In this document: in pieces, positions 18,382 to 26,297 of the stretch
How positions within the stretch are numbered: the first letter of the stretch is position 1
Layout: every line of letters starts with the position of its first letter
Assembly: GCF_025947065.1 (NCBI RefSeq)
Contig: NZ_CP109994.1
Span: forward strand, 3,100,001-3,164,000
Reading direction: 5' to 3'
DNA from: Flavobacterium sp. N1736
GTDB lineage: Bacteria > Bacteroidota > Bacteroidia > Flavobacteriales > Flavobacteriaceae
Length of the DNA: 64,000 bases
Translations under genes and position numbers: made by a program
The notes under the pieces: model-generated
Databases searched by the model: none
Told to the model about the DNA's origin: nothing
The model's input: the letters and a program-made list of their open reading frames with translations, nothing else

Positions 18382-19176
18382 TTAATTTTTTAGAAGTAAA
18401 TAAACCGTAGTTGCTAATGACAACAAAGTTATAATTGTACCTATTGATTGAATTCCTGTTTGTCCGGTTCCCCATGTTTTTTGTCTTAATGGTTTTACAT
18501 AGACATAATCATTAGGCTGTAAATAATAATATGGTGATTTCATCACATTAACATCTGTAAGATCAAGATCATTCATTTGAACTCCCGTTGGTGTCTGACG
18601 AATTACGGTTACAGCTTTTCTATCTCCTACTGTTGTAATATCACCGGCATTTGCAATTGCTTCCATGATATTCACATGTTCCTGAAATAATGTTTTTGTT
18701 CCGGTGCTTCCTACTTCGCCATTAATCGTATATCGAAAACCTGCTAATTTTACAGTCACAAAAATATTTGCTTCACTCTTAAAATATTCTTCAAGCAGCT
18801 TTTTTTCAATTTTAACTCTTGCTTCTTCCAGTGTATATCCGATAACATTTATCTCTCCTAAAATTGGCATTCGAATATTTCCATGATCATCAACTGTAAA
18901 ACCATTGAAATATAATGAAGATTCTGATTTTGCGGCAGTACCGGAAGAACTTTCAGTAGTATTAAAAATACTAACAAGTTTAGGGTCTATTGCTTTTATA
19001 TCTACACTTAGAACATCATTAACTTGCAATCTATAAGGTTTAGACTCAACTGCAGCAACTGTACTTTGTTCTTCTGAAGTTTTTTTATCCTGCAAATACA
19101 CCAAGTCTTTTATTGGAATACAAGATGTAAAAAGTGAGCTAATTAATAGCAATATATAAAAGCTGTTTCTTGTCAT
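18382..19176 (-). CDS. wza: Polysaccharide export lipoprotein (Wza-like)
   Basis: A 264-aa outer-membrane lipoprotein. The signal peptide ends in LISSLFTSC with the lipid-accepting Cys at residue 19. The polysaccharide-export domain starts YRLQVNDVLSVDIKAIDPK. One SLBB domain (TINGEVGSTGTKTLF) follows, and a C-terminal hydrophobic helix (GTIITLLSLATTVYLLL) may cross the outer membrane as in Wza. It is the first gene of the upstream polysaccharide operon and pairs with the frameshifted wzc immediately after it. Confidence 0.9.
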   Translation of the reverse strand: MTRNSFYILLLISSLFTSCIPIKDLVYLQDKKTSEEQSTVAAVESKPYRLQVNDVLSVDIKAIDPKLVSIFNTTESSSGTAAKSESSLYFNGFTVDDHGNIRMPILGEINVIGYTLEEARVKIEKKLLEEYFKSEANIFVTVKLAGFRYTINGEVGSTGTKTLFQEHVNIMEAIANAGDITTVGDRKAVTVIRQTPTGVQMNDLDLTDVNVMKSPYYYLQPNDYVYVKPLRQKTWGTGQTGIQSIGTIITLLSLATTVYLLLKN

Positions 19177-19193
19177 TATTTAAAATTTATTCG

Positions 19194-19201
19194 CAAATAT
19201 A
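19194..19201 (-). promoter_or_regulatory. -7 promoter box of the wza-wzc-wbpP-ugd-upxY operon
   Basis: TATATTTG on the minus strand, ending 17 bp before the wza ATG. The predicted start lies about 14 nt before the gene. The -33 position is T-rich (TTT) rather than TTG, so this is a partial match. Confidence 0.5.
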
Positions 19202-19246
19202 ACTTTTCCTTTAATCTTCAGAAAATCTAACTTTGCGTGGTTTTAT

Positions 19247-19867
19247 TTAGTTGTTTTTAAATGTTTTTTCAAATGGAACACGATGCAAAATACTTCTTCC
19301 AAGTGTAATTTCATCAGCATATTCTAATTCGTCACCAACGGATATCCCTCTTGCAATTGTAGAAATAATAATTTCTGATTCTGCAATTTGTTTATAGATA
19401 TAAAAATTTGTTGTATCTCCTTCCATTGTAGAGCTTAACGCAAAAATAATCTCAATTACTTTTCCGGCTTTCACTTTTTCGACTAAACTTGTGATATTTA
19501 ACTGTCCGGGACCAACACCTTCAATTGGAGAAATCTTTCCGCCCAGTACGTGATATATTCCTTTATATTGTCCTGTATTTTCAATTGCCATTACATCTCT
19601 TATATCTTCAACTACACAAATTGTTTGATGGTTTCTGGCTGAATTTGCGCAGATTTCACAAACTTTTGTATCAGAAATATTATGGCAGCTTGTACAAAAT
19701 TTAATATCTTCCCGCATGTTTAATAATGCTTGAGATAAAAAACCGGTCTGTTCTTTGGGTTGTTTTAGTAAATGCAAAACCAATCGCAATGCCGTACGCT
19801 TACCAATTCCTGGTAATTGTGACATTTCGTTAACTGCTTTTTCTATTAACTTTGATGAAAATTCCAT
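19247..19867 (-). CDS. recR: Recombination mediator protein RecR
   Basis: RecR works with RecO (and RecF) to load RecA at single-stranded gaps. The 206-aa protein shows the N-terminal helix-hairpin-helix ([17 protein letters not shown]), a four-cysteine zinc finger ([16 protein letters not shown]), and a Toprim domain starting [18 protein letters not shown] with the conserved [17 protein letters not shown] -7 box ends 5 bp before the ATG, so the transcript may be leaderless. Confidence 0.96.
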   Translation of the reverse strand: MEFSSKLIEKAVNEMSQLPGIGKRTALRLVLHLLKQPKEQTGFLSQALLNMREDIKFCTSCHNISDTKVCEICANSARNHQTICVVEDIRDVMAIENTGQYKGIYHVLGGKISPIEGVGPGQLNITSLVEKVKAGKVIEIIFALSSTMEGDTTNFYIYKQIAESEIIISTIARGISVGDELEYADEITLGRSILHRVPFEKTFKNN

Positions 19868-19872
19868 AACGA

Positions 19873-19880
19873 CAAAAGTA
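19873..19880 (-). promoter_or_regulatory. -7 promoter box of recR
   Basis: TACTTTTG on the minus strand. With the Bacteroidota geometry the transcript would start about 2 nt before the recR ATG. No TTG is seen at -33. Confidence 0.4.
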
Positions 19881-20041
19881 ATACTTTTAATGGTTTAGTA
19901 GACTTGGGGACGACTAAATTCAAGATGTTTTAAAAGCGCAAATATACTATAAGAGTAATTTAAGTGTGAAGGAAAGTATCTTTATTTACTTGTATGGACA
20001 AATAAAATAAAGACACAACTTTAAACTAATTACTTCTAAAA

Positions 20042-20407
20042 TTAATATTGATTTGTGGCTAATAGAACCAAAGTACAGGCGACTTCTGCCTTAATATTAT
20101 TTAATTCAAGTAATTGATATAATTCCGGATTTTCAGTTCCCGGATTAAAAACCACTCTTTTTGGCTGAGCTTCGATAATATAATTATAATAATCGCGCTG
20201 GCGTGTAGGGTTTAAATATAAAGTTACTGTATCAATGTTTTTAACGGGAATGGCTTTTGTTTGAATTTTTACACCGGCTACTTCACCTGTATTTTGACCA
20301 ATTGCTAAAACAGTATGCCCTTTTTCAACCAGCATGTTTATAGCTCTGTAAGCATATCGATCTTGTTTTGTAGTAGCTCCCAGAACTAACGTTTTCTTGT
20401 TTTTCAT
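20042..20407 (-). CDS. CoA-binding domain protein (YccU family)
   Basis: A 121-aa single-domain Rossmann protein of the CoA_binding family: MKNKKTLVLGATTKQDRYAYRAINML, then GHTVLAIGQNTGEVAGVKI, DTVTLYLNPTRQRDYYNYII and RVVFNPGTENPEL. The motif order matches YccU-type proteins, whose physiological role is unknown. The ATG at 20407 is chosen over an upstream in-frame TTG at 20428 because a -7 promoter box (TACTTTTG) overlaps that TTG. Confidence 0.85.
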   Translation of the reverse strand: MKNKKTLVLGATTKQDRYAYRAINMLVEKGHTVLAIGQNTGEVAGVKIQTKAIPVKNIDTVTLYLNPTRQRDYYNYIIEAQPKRVVFNPGTENPELYQLLELNNIKAEVACTLVLLATNQY

Positions 20408-20425
20408 CGTTTTTAAAATATTGTA

Positions 20426-20433
20426 CAAAAGTA
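20426..20433 (-). promoter_or_regulatory. -7 promoter box of the CoA-binding protein gene
   Basis: TACTTTTG on the minus strand, predicting a start about 15 nt before the ATG at 20407. No clear -33 TTG. Confidence 0.4.
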
Positions 20434-20504
20434 GTTAAAAAGAATGAGCTTGATTCAGCAATTTTTATTGGCTACAATATTTAAGAAAAAAGAAATATTA
20501 TTGA

Positions 20505-20535
20505 TAAAAAAAGCCAAACATGGAGTTTGGCTTTT
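20505..20535 (-). terminator. Terminator after the second lipoprotein gene
   Basis: AAAAGCCAAAC and GTTTGGCTTTT form a perfect 11-bp stem with a 5-nt loop. On the minus strand it is followed by a T run, 21 bp after the lipoprotein stop. Confidence 0.85.
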
Positions 20536-20556
20536 AATTTATTGAACTAATCTATC

Positions 20557-21051
20557 TTATTTTATTAGTTTGACATAGGGTTCTTTAACAAAATCTGCAT
20601 TTTGCCAAACTACCACACCATTAAGCCAAATCTTTTTATTTCTAATTGAATATTTATTTTTATAAAAAGTGGACTCAATAGTATCTCTATCTGTTTCATT
20701 CCATTGAATATAAGTTATCGTTTTCTCTGACTTATCATGATCATTTAAAGATACTCCTATTCGATATTCACTTTCGCCTTCATTTTCATATTTAAAAATT
20801 CTAAAATTTCCAGGGTTATCCAATAAATGTGAGTCAAAAAATTCCTGAGTCACTCCGTCAATTACATATAATATTTTTATTTTGGAAACATCTAAGTGCT
20901 TAGGATTTTCAGGATTTAACAAATCTTCATTATCAGCATTAAATACAGAGAATTCCATACTTGCCCCCCAATGAACATTATCATCTTTATTATCATCAGC
21001 ATGACAGGCAAATAAAGTAATTGTAGTTAAAAAAATCAATATCTTTTTCAT
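20557..21051 (-). CDS. Small lipoprotein of unknown function, tandem paralogue B
   Basis: A 164-aa lipoprotein: MKKILIFLTTITLFACHADD gives a type II signal with Cys at residue 16. The mature part shares with its upstream neighbour the blocks EFSVFNADNEDLLNPENP, HLDVSKIKILYVIDGV, DKSEKTITYIQWNETDRD and a C-terminal KIWLNGVVVW. I do not recognise a named family. It is the last gene of the group headed by the C10 protease, and its start region repeats that of paralogue A almost exactly, showing recent tandem duplication. Confidence 0.75.
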   Translation of the reverse strand: MKKILIFLTTITLFACHADDNKDDNVHWGASMEFSVFNADNEDLLNPENPKHLDVSKIKILYVIDGVTQEFFDSHLLDNPGNFRIFKYENEGESEYRIGVSLNDHDKSEKTITYIQWNETDRDTIESTFYKNKYSIRNKKIWLNGVVVWQNADFVKEPYVKLIK

Positions 21052-21109
21052 AGTATTATAGTTTAATGTTATAGTTGTTTTAGACTTTTTAGTTTTGCAC
21101 TAGTAATAA

Positions 21110-21592
21110 TTATTTTATCACTTTAAAGTAGGCTTGATCTATACCAAAAGTAAACTCCCAAACTAGTTTTTTATTAAACCAAATTTTACCAGGCTTATAC
21201 AAATTATAAGCTCTTTTAAAACTTGATTCAATCATATCTCGATCTGTTTCACTCCATTGAATATACATTACTGTCTTCTCTGACTTGTCAAAGTCATTTA
21301 AAAGTATTCTTATTCGGTATTCATTCTCATGTTTAACAATTCTTAGAACACTTGAATCATCTACGTTTAAATTTTGAAATTCATGACTCACTCCATCAAT
21401 AACATAAAATAATCTTATTTTCGAAATATCTAAATGATTTGGATTTTCAGGATTCAGTAAATCTTCATTCTGATCATTAAATACTGAAAATTCTGCGCCT
21501 GTATCATCGGTAAGACCTAAAATATCTTTCTCACCTGCATTATCACAGGAGAAAAAAGTAATCATTGTTAAAAAAACTAGTATCTTTTTCAT
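21110..21592 (-). CDS. Small lipoprotein of unknown function, tandem paralogue A
   Basis: A 160-aa lipoprotein with signal MKKILVFLTMITFFSC (Cys 16). It is homologous along its whole length to the next gene. Its ATG lies 4 bp after the stop of the C10 protease gene, so the two were almost certainly co-translated. C10 proteases often have an inhibitor gene next to them, so a protease-inhibitor role is possible, but nothing in the sequence proves it. The reading frame is intact although the protease is broken. Confidence 0.75.
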   Translation of the reverse strand: MKKILVFLTMITFFSCDNAGEKDILGLTDDTGAEFSVFNDQNEDLLNPENPNHLDISKIRLFYVIDGVSHEFQNLNVDDSSVLRIVKHENEYRIRILLNDFDKSEKTVMYIQWSETDRDMIESSFKRAYNLYKPGKIWFNKKLVWEFTFGIDQAYFKVIK

Positions 21593-21596
21593 AGTG

Positions 21597-22097
21597 TTAT
21601 GGTTTAATGTTATGAATCATCTTTAAATCTGTGGTGAAATTATGAACACCAGGGTTAAAATTATTATATGCATAATAGCCATTATTATTTCTAGATGGAT
21701 CCCATCCCCAATTCATATGGAGATAAAGTGTACTCAGTCCTGTGCAGTCGTCGAAATAATAATTGGTTAATTGATATCCATCACAAACCCACATATGTCC
21801 ACCAGTACCAAATCCTTCTAACAATACCGGTCTTCCGGATGCTAAATTATTTTTTACAACTTGATAATTATAGTTGGAATAATCAGCAGAAGAGTACTTA
21901 AACTGCTTCTTTAAAACTTGTCCTATATCCGTATATCTTGATACACCTGTAGCATTACAGGCATAGGAGAGTACATCCGGATAAACGGAACGAATAGCAT
22001 TATGAATATCTAATATAAAATTTGCGGTTGTAACACTAGGATTATTCATTGGCATTGCTGACCAATTATAATTAGTAGGATATTGATAATACCGCAT
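21597..22097 (-). CDS. C10 protease C-terminal fragment: catalytic His half
   Basis: 166 residues from MRYYQYPTNYNW to HNIKP, in the same frame as the upstream half and separated from it by one valine codon and the ochre stop. It has no signal peptide and no start context of its own, so it would be made only by readthrough or reinitiation at an ATG. Confidence 0.6.
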   Translation of the reverse strand: MRYYQYPTNYNWSAMPMNNPSVTTANFILDIHNAIRSVYPDVLSYACNATGVSRYTDIGQVLKKQFKYSSADYSNYNYQVVKNNLASGRPVLLEGFGTGGHMWVCDGYQLTNYYFDDCTGLSTLYLHMNWGWDPSRNNNGYYAYNNFNPGVHNFTTDLKMIHNIKP

Positions 22098-22100
22098 AAC

Positions 22101-22784
22101 TTACGCCATCGCTATAGGCACACAGCCAGCATAAACATGCTCAGTTAGACCATCACAAGTCTTATCTGGCAGAGCATCATTATAACCTCCTAACTGCCAC
22201 CACGTTGATTTTAAATAAGGTCCTTTTGTTTCTGTGGTAGTGCGCTCAACACATTGATCCAGTGGTACTTTTGCAAACATTCCTTGATTCGCAAGTGTAT
22301 TCTTAACTTGTCTCCAGGCTAACTTTTCTTTTTCAGTTTGTTTAATTGTAGATTTTTGAATAGCGGTAATTTGCGTTTCAGCATCTTTCATCCAGGATTT
22401 CAAGCCTTCAGAATAATCTTTTTCATCAACTATAAATTTGCCCTCATCAGAAAAAGCAATTATGGGCTGCATTCTATTATCCGCAGATAAAATGATATAG
22501 CCGCCATGAATATAGTTTATTACATAAAAAACAGTAATCCCTTTTTCATTTTTGATTTCATTAATGTCTTCTATATTCTTTTTTATAATTCCGGCAGCAG
22601 TTTTACCAGTTACGGAATTGTTTTTAAAAGACATTCCTGATCCAATTTCTTTTGCCAAAGAAAGCTGGACAAAATTTTCTTGAGATACTGTGTTTGAATC
22701 TCCTAACTCACTATCTTTTGAACAGGAAAACATGGCAAGTAAAGCCAAAATAAAAAACCAGTGGTAAATTTTTAATTGCTTCAT
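22101..22784 (-). CDS. C10 protease N-terminal fragment: signal, propeptide, catalytic Cys
   Basis: 227 residues ending seven residues after the catalytic cysteine's GC motif. If translated alone it would be a lipid-anchored propeptide with a short catalytic stub and no histidine, so inactive as protease. The Spi-like propeptide half could in principle still act as an inhibitor. Confidence 0.7.
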   Translation of the reverse strand: MKQLKIYHWFFILALLAMFSCSKDSELGDSNTVSQENFVQLSLAKEIGSGMSFKNNSVTGKTAAGIIKKNIEDINEIKNEKGITVFYVINYIHGGYIILSADNRMQPIIAFSDEGKFIVDEKDYSEGLKSWMKDAETQITAIQKSTIKQTEKEKLAWRQVKNTLANQGMFAKVPLDQCVERTTTETKGPYLKSTWWQLGGYNDALPDKTCDGLTEHVYAGCVPIAMA

Positions 22785-23037
22785 AATTATCGGTTTAATT
22801 AGTTATATACCAAAATTGGCTTATACAACTAACTAATCTAACCCCGATAAGCTATAAAAATATCATTAAAAGCTTTACTTTATTTAAGGTTTTTATCGCT
22901 TAAAACACTAATTGCTAAAATAAATTAAAACCAGTATTGAATTTATAATAAAAATCTTTCACTTTCTGAAAAATAGAATCAGACAAAAACTTTCAAATCT
23001 TAAAAATTAACTACTTTTACTTCATTAACTAAACACT

Positions 23038-23667
23038 ATGGATTTATTCATTTACTTATTTGCTGCTCTTTTTTCGGTTTTAAACCCAATTGGCACTGTC
23101 CCAATTTTTGTTGGACTTACACAGGACGATTCTCAAAAAGAACGCTCAAGAATTTCACTCTGGACAGCGATAAACGTTTTTATAATTTTAATGGTTTCTT
23201 ATTTTATTGGACAATACGTTTTAACCTTTTTTGGAATTAGTATTGATGCTCTTAGAATTGCAGGTGGAATTGTGATTGTAAATTCAGGTTTTTCTTTACT
23301 CTCCGGAAAATTCAATAAAAAACGAGGAATCAACAAAAAAATAGAACATGACGCACAGCATCGAAATGACATTGCCTTAACACCATTAGCAATACCAATG
23401 CTTGCAGGTCCGGGTTCAATGTCTCTATTAATTGCTTTTTATCAGGAACATCACCAAATGAACGAAATAATTATTTCGAGTTTGGCAATTCTGGCTATTG
23501 CAATTGCCATTTTTGCTATTCTTAAAAGTGCACATTATTTAGCCCGAATACTTGGTGCTTCGGGAATTGTTGCTATTTCAAGAATTGTTGGGTTTATTGT
23601 AATTTCTATCGGAATTCAATATATCGTAAGTTCAATAGTTAACATTATAAAAGGAAACCTGATGTAG
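23038..23667 (+). CDS. MarC family inner-membrane protein
   Basis: A 209-aa integral membrane protein with about six hydrophobic segments. The family start (FSVLNPIGTVPIFVGLTQD) and the internal LTPLAIPMLAGPGSMSLLI match MarC/YchE proteins. The function is not established; the original link of MarC to multidrug resistance was not upheld. It stands alone, divergent from the C10 protease gene across a 253-bp gap in which I find no clear promoter or other feature. Confidence 0.92.
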   Translation: MDLFIYLFAALFSVLNPIGTVPIFVGLTQDDSQKERSRISLWTAINVFIILMVSYFIGQYVLTFFGISIDALRIAGGIVIVNSGFSLLSGKFNKKRGINKKIEHDAQHRNDIALTPLAIPMLAGPGSMSLLIAFYQEHHQMNEIIISSLAILAIAIAIFAILKSAHYLARILGASGIVAISRIVGFIVISIGIQYIVSSIVNIIKGNLM

Positions 23668-23788
23668 ATGTCTTTTTATTTCATTATCTGACAAAAGAAT
23701 ATTTACAGGAACTTTTTTTATCTTTGAAAGCATAATTTTTAATCCAAATGGCGTTATCTTTAAGCCTCAAGGAAATTTATATTAAATA

Positions 23789-24199
23789 ATGGAACAGAAA
23801 ATACATCAGGGAAGAAACGTAAAGCGTTTCAGAGAAATGCTCGGTATCAAACAAGAGTCATTGGCTTTTGATTTGGGAAACGAATGGAATCAAAAGAAAA
23901 TCTCTATGCTGGAGCAAAAAGATGTAATTGAAGATGACATACTTGATCAAATCTCACATATTTTAAAAATTCCTGTGGAAGCTTTTCAGAACTTTGATGA
24001 GGAACAAGCAATAAATATTATTTCTAATACATTTAATATTGAAAAAGAGGCTTATATAGGAAACTCTAAACCTGTATTCAACATCAATCCATTCGACGAA
24101 TTAAAAAAACTTCACGAAGAAAAGATAGCTTTGTATGAAAGAATGTTGAAAGAAAAAGATGAAATGATGGCAAAGTTTGAAAAATTAATTAATAAATAA
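23789..24199 (+). CDS. XRE-family helix-turn-helix regulator
   Basis: A 136-aa protein with a divergent N-terminal Cro/CI-type HTH (residues 8-62: NVKRFREMLGIKQESLAFDLG, then QKKISMLEQKDVI and ILDQISHILKIPVEAF). A linker and a C-terminal coiled-coil helix follow (ELKKLHEEKIALYERMLKEKDEMMAKFEKL), likely for dimerisation. Proteins of this build are frequent in Flavobacteria; targets are unknown. It ends before a bidirectional terminator. Confidence 0.85.
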   Translation: MEQKIHQGRNVKRFREMLGIKQESLAFDLGNEWNQKKISMLEQKDVIEDDILDQISHILKIPVEAFQNFDEEQAINIISNTFNIEKEAYIGNSKPVFNINPFDELKKLHEEKIALYERMLKEKDEMMAKFEKLINK

Positions 24200-24218
24200 T
24201 TTAGCAATTCTCATTCAT

Positions 24219-24253
24219 AAAAAAGGCTCAACCAAATAGTTGAGCCTTTTTTA
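24219..24253. terminator. Bidirectional terminator between the XRE gene and ctlX
   Basis: AAAAGGCTCAAC and GTTGAGCCTTTT pair perfectly (12 bp, 6-nt loop) with A and T runs on both sides. It lies between two convergent genes and can serve both. Confidence 0.9.
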
Positions 24254-24308
24254 TATCAAATTTTATTATTCTGTTTTCAATTGTATATCTCAAAATCAAA
24301 AACGAACC

Positions 24309-25244
24309 TTAACTTCTTGGCAAAAATACTTCTGCCATCATACATCTGGCACTTCCGCCGCCGCAAGCTTCAATTGTATCAAGACTAGAACTTAAAATTT
24401 CAGCATGATTTTCTAATTGTGCAATTTGCTTCGGAGTTAAACTCTGATGTGCTGATGCACTCATTACAATATATTTTTTATCATTTGTGCCTAGAACTTC
24501 TAACATATTACCGGCAAAATTATTTACCTGAGCTTCTGTTATCAGAATAACTTCTTTTTTATCAGCTTTTAGATTTTCGAGAACCATTTTACGCTCTTTT
24601 TTGTCATCAATACAATCTGCACAGATAACTGCAAAAGTTTCACCCAAACACATCATTACGTTGGTGTGATAGATTAATTTGCGTTCTCCATCTACGGTTT
24701 GAAAAGCTTCAAAAATAACAGGCGCATAATCAAAATCTTCACAGAATTCAATAAATAGTTCTTCATCAGCACGAGGAGATAAAGCGCAATATGCTTTTCC
24801 ATTAGTTCTGTCTAAAAGTAAACTCCCAGTTCCTTCAAGAAAAAAACCATCTTCTTCTGCCGATGTATAATCCATTATATTAGAAATCTCAAAACCTTTG
24901 TTTTCAAGTGTATCTAAAATATCTTCGCGACGCTCGTGACGACGGTTTTCAGCAAACATTGGATATAATGCCACATCTCCATTTTCGTGAAATGAAACCC
25001 AATTGTTTGGAAAAATACTATCCGGAGTATCGGTTTCTAAATTATCTTCTATAACTGTAACATCAACTCCAACGGCTCGCAATTTTTCTACAAAAGCATC
25101 AAATTCTTGCTGTGCTTTGGCATTTACTGTACTTGGTAAAAGTCCGTCTAATACTTTTTGATAATAATTATTTACAGCTGTTTGCTCATTCATTCTAAAA
25201 GCAACTGGCCGAATCATTACGATTGCATTTGTTGTTTGTTTCAT
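24309..25244 (-). CDS. ctlX: Arginine-deiminase-fold hydrolase, CtlX-like (citrulline utilisation)
   Basis: A 311-aa guanidino-modifying-enzyme-fold protein. It has the start NAIVMIRPVAFRMNEQTAVNNYYQ, the substrate-binding SIFPNNWVSFHENG, a catalytic His region (YHTNVMMCLGETFAVIC) and the nucleophile Cys in EACGGGSARCMMAEVFLP. These are the features of CtlX, described as a citrulline utilisation hydrolase. It may convert citrulline to ornithine. It lies 74 bp downstream of a second enzyme of the same fold, across a large inverted repeat. Confidence 0.8.
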   Translation of the reverse strand: MKQTTNAIVMIRPVAFRMNEQTAVNNYYQKVLDGLLPSTVNAKAQQEFDAFVEKLRAVGVDVTVIEDNLETDTPDSIFPNNWVSFHENGDVALYPMFAENRRHERREDILDTLENKGFEISNIMDYTSAEEDGFFLEGTGSLLLDRTNGKAYCALSPRADEELFIEFCEDFDYAPVIFEAFQTVDGERKLIYHTNVMMCLGETFAVICADCIDDKKERKMVLENLKADKKEVILITEAQVNNFAGNMLEVLGTNDKKYIVMSASAHQSLTPKQIAQLENHAEILSSSLDTIEACGGGSARCMMAEVFLPRS

Positions 25245-25259
25245 TTTAATATTTTTTTT

Positions 25260-25312
25260 GTTTCAAGTTTCATGTTTCAAGTTTTTCAAAGCTGAAACAT
25301 AAAACTTGAAAC
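25260..25312. repeat. 20-bp imperfect inverted repeat (GTTTCAAGTTT type)
   Basis: Left arm 25260-25279 and right arm 25293-25312 are reverse complements with one difference (C against T, a wobble in RNA), separated by 13 nt. Each arm is built of GTTTCAAGTTT and ATGTTTCA modules. It fills most of the 74-bp gap between the two deiminase-fold genes. Similar GTTTCAAG modules are common in intergenic DNA of Flavobacteria, so it is probably a dispersed repeat. Confidence 0.75.
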
Positions 25313-25318
25313 TATTTT

Positions 25319-26233
25319 TTAATCTCTAATTAAAGGAAGTGTCGAACATCTCAACAATCCTTCTTGTTTTGCAATTTCGGCATAAGGAATTTCTTCAACA
25401 GTAAAGCCATTTGCACGTAACCAATTGTTTAATCTGGTAAAATTCTTTTCTGAAACAACCACATTCTCATCAATAGAAAATACGTTCGAAAACATATGAT
25501 ACATTTCATTTCTTTCGATATGAAACAAATTTTCTTTCCCAAAAAGATTCACTAAATACATATAATCAGCTTCTTCGCGAAAGCCTCTTTTATAAATAAT
25601 CCCTTTGTTTTTTCCAACGGGTTGAAAACAACAATCAAGATGTAAGGCATTATCTCTGGCTTCAATTTTAGACTTAACCAAATCGAATTCTTTCACAATT
25701 TTATTTGGGAATAATTCTTTGATGAAGTTTACACCATGCATATTTGTTCTTGCTGTGATATAATCTTTATAGTCACTTCCTTTATATGTACCAATAAAAA
25801 TATAATCATTCCAAAGCATAACATCGCCACCTTCAATATGAACTTCTTCTGGCGGGCGAACCACTTTTAAAGGATCCATTTGATCGATAACATATTGAAT
25901 TGCGTCTAATTCACGTTCTCTATCCGGTAAAATATTTGATTTTACAAAAGCATTATCAATAACAAAACCAATATCCCTTGCAAAGATCTGATTGTAGTTC
26001 TCAATCATTTCAGGGCGATAAACTTTTACATCATATTTTTGAAAAATAGCATTAAAAGCATCCATTTCAGCAACCATATCTTTTTCGATAGGATATGTTC
26101 CTGCTTTAATATGTTCCAATGATTTAGGATCGTAGGCTTCATCTAAAGATGGAGTTGGCCCATTATGAACGGCTGAACCCAAAACTACAGCACGCAATCT
26201 TGACGTTTCGTTCTTTACATTTAATTGCAACAT
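25319..26233 (-). CDS. Arginine deiminase / amidinotransferase family protein
   Basis: A 304-aa protein of the guanidino-group-modifying superfamily. It shows ARDIGFVID, the EGGDVMLWND motif, the histidine segment ALHLDCCFQPVGKN and a cysteine close to the C terminus (LLRCSTLPLIRD) as nucleophile. It could be an arginine deiminase, a dimethylarginase-like enzyme or an amidinotransferase; the substrate cannot be read from the sequence. Its position next to CtlX suggests a short arginine/citrulline degradation route. Confidence 0.78.
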   Translation of the reverse strand: MLQLNVKNETSRLRAVVLGSAVHNGPTPSLDEAYDPKSLEHIKAGTYPIEKDMVAEMDAFNAIFQKYDVKVYRPEMIENYNQIFARDIGFVIDNAFVKSNILPDRERELDAIQYVIDQMDPLKVVRPPEEVHIEGGDVMLWNDYIFIGTYKGSDYKDYITARTNMHGVNFIKELFPNKIVKEFDLVKSKIEARDNALHLDCCFQPVGKNKGIIYKRGFREEADYMYLVNLFGKENLFHIERNEMYHMFSNVFSIDENVVVSEKNFTRLNNWLRANGFTVEEIPYAEIAKQEGLLRCSTLPLIRD

Positions 26234-26252
26234 AATAGTATTATATTTTGAG

Positions 26253-26260
26253 CAAATATA
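26253..26260 (-). promoter_or_regulatory. -7 promoter box of the deiminase-family gene, embedded in the gltA terminator tail
   Basis: TATATTTG on the minus strand directly follows the T run of the gltA terminator and ends 20 bp before the next ATG. No TTG at -33 is seen because the terminator stem occupies it. Confidence 0.45.
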
Positions 26261-26289
26261 AAAAAAGCTTCACAGTTAAGTGAAGCTTT
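26261..26289 (-). terminator. Terminator after gltA
   Basis: AAAGCTTCAC and GTGAAGCTTT form a 10-bp stem with a 6-nt loop and a T run on the minus strand, 9 bp after the gltA stop. Confidence 0.88.
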
Positions 26290-26297
26290 AAAGTTTT

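Larger units (their letters stand above)
21597..22784 (-). pseudogene. C10 (streptopain-type) cysteine protease lipoprotein, inactivated by an in-frame stop
   Basis: One reading frame of about 395 codons interrupted by a single TAA at 22101-22103. The order is a lipobox (LLAMFSC, Cys 21), a Spi-like propeptide (about residues 35-140, with YVINYIHGGYIILSADNRMQPI) and the C10 catalytic domain. The catalytic Cys 221 lies in YAGCVPIAMA. The stop replaces the residue before VMRYYQYP, where the family normally has Gln (MAQVM), so CAA to TAA is the likely change. The catalytic His is in GTGGHMWVCDGY and NWGW follows. No frame change is needed to join the halves. Confidence 0.9.
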
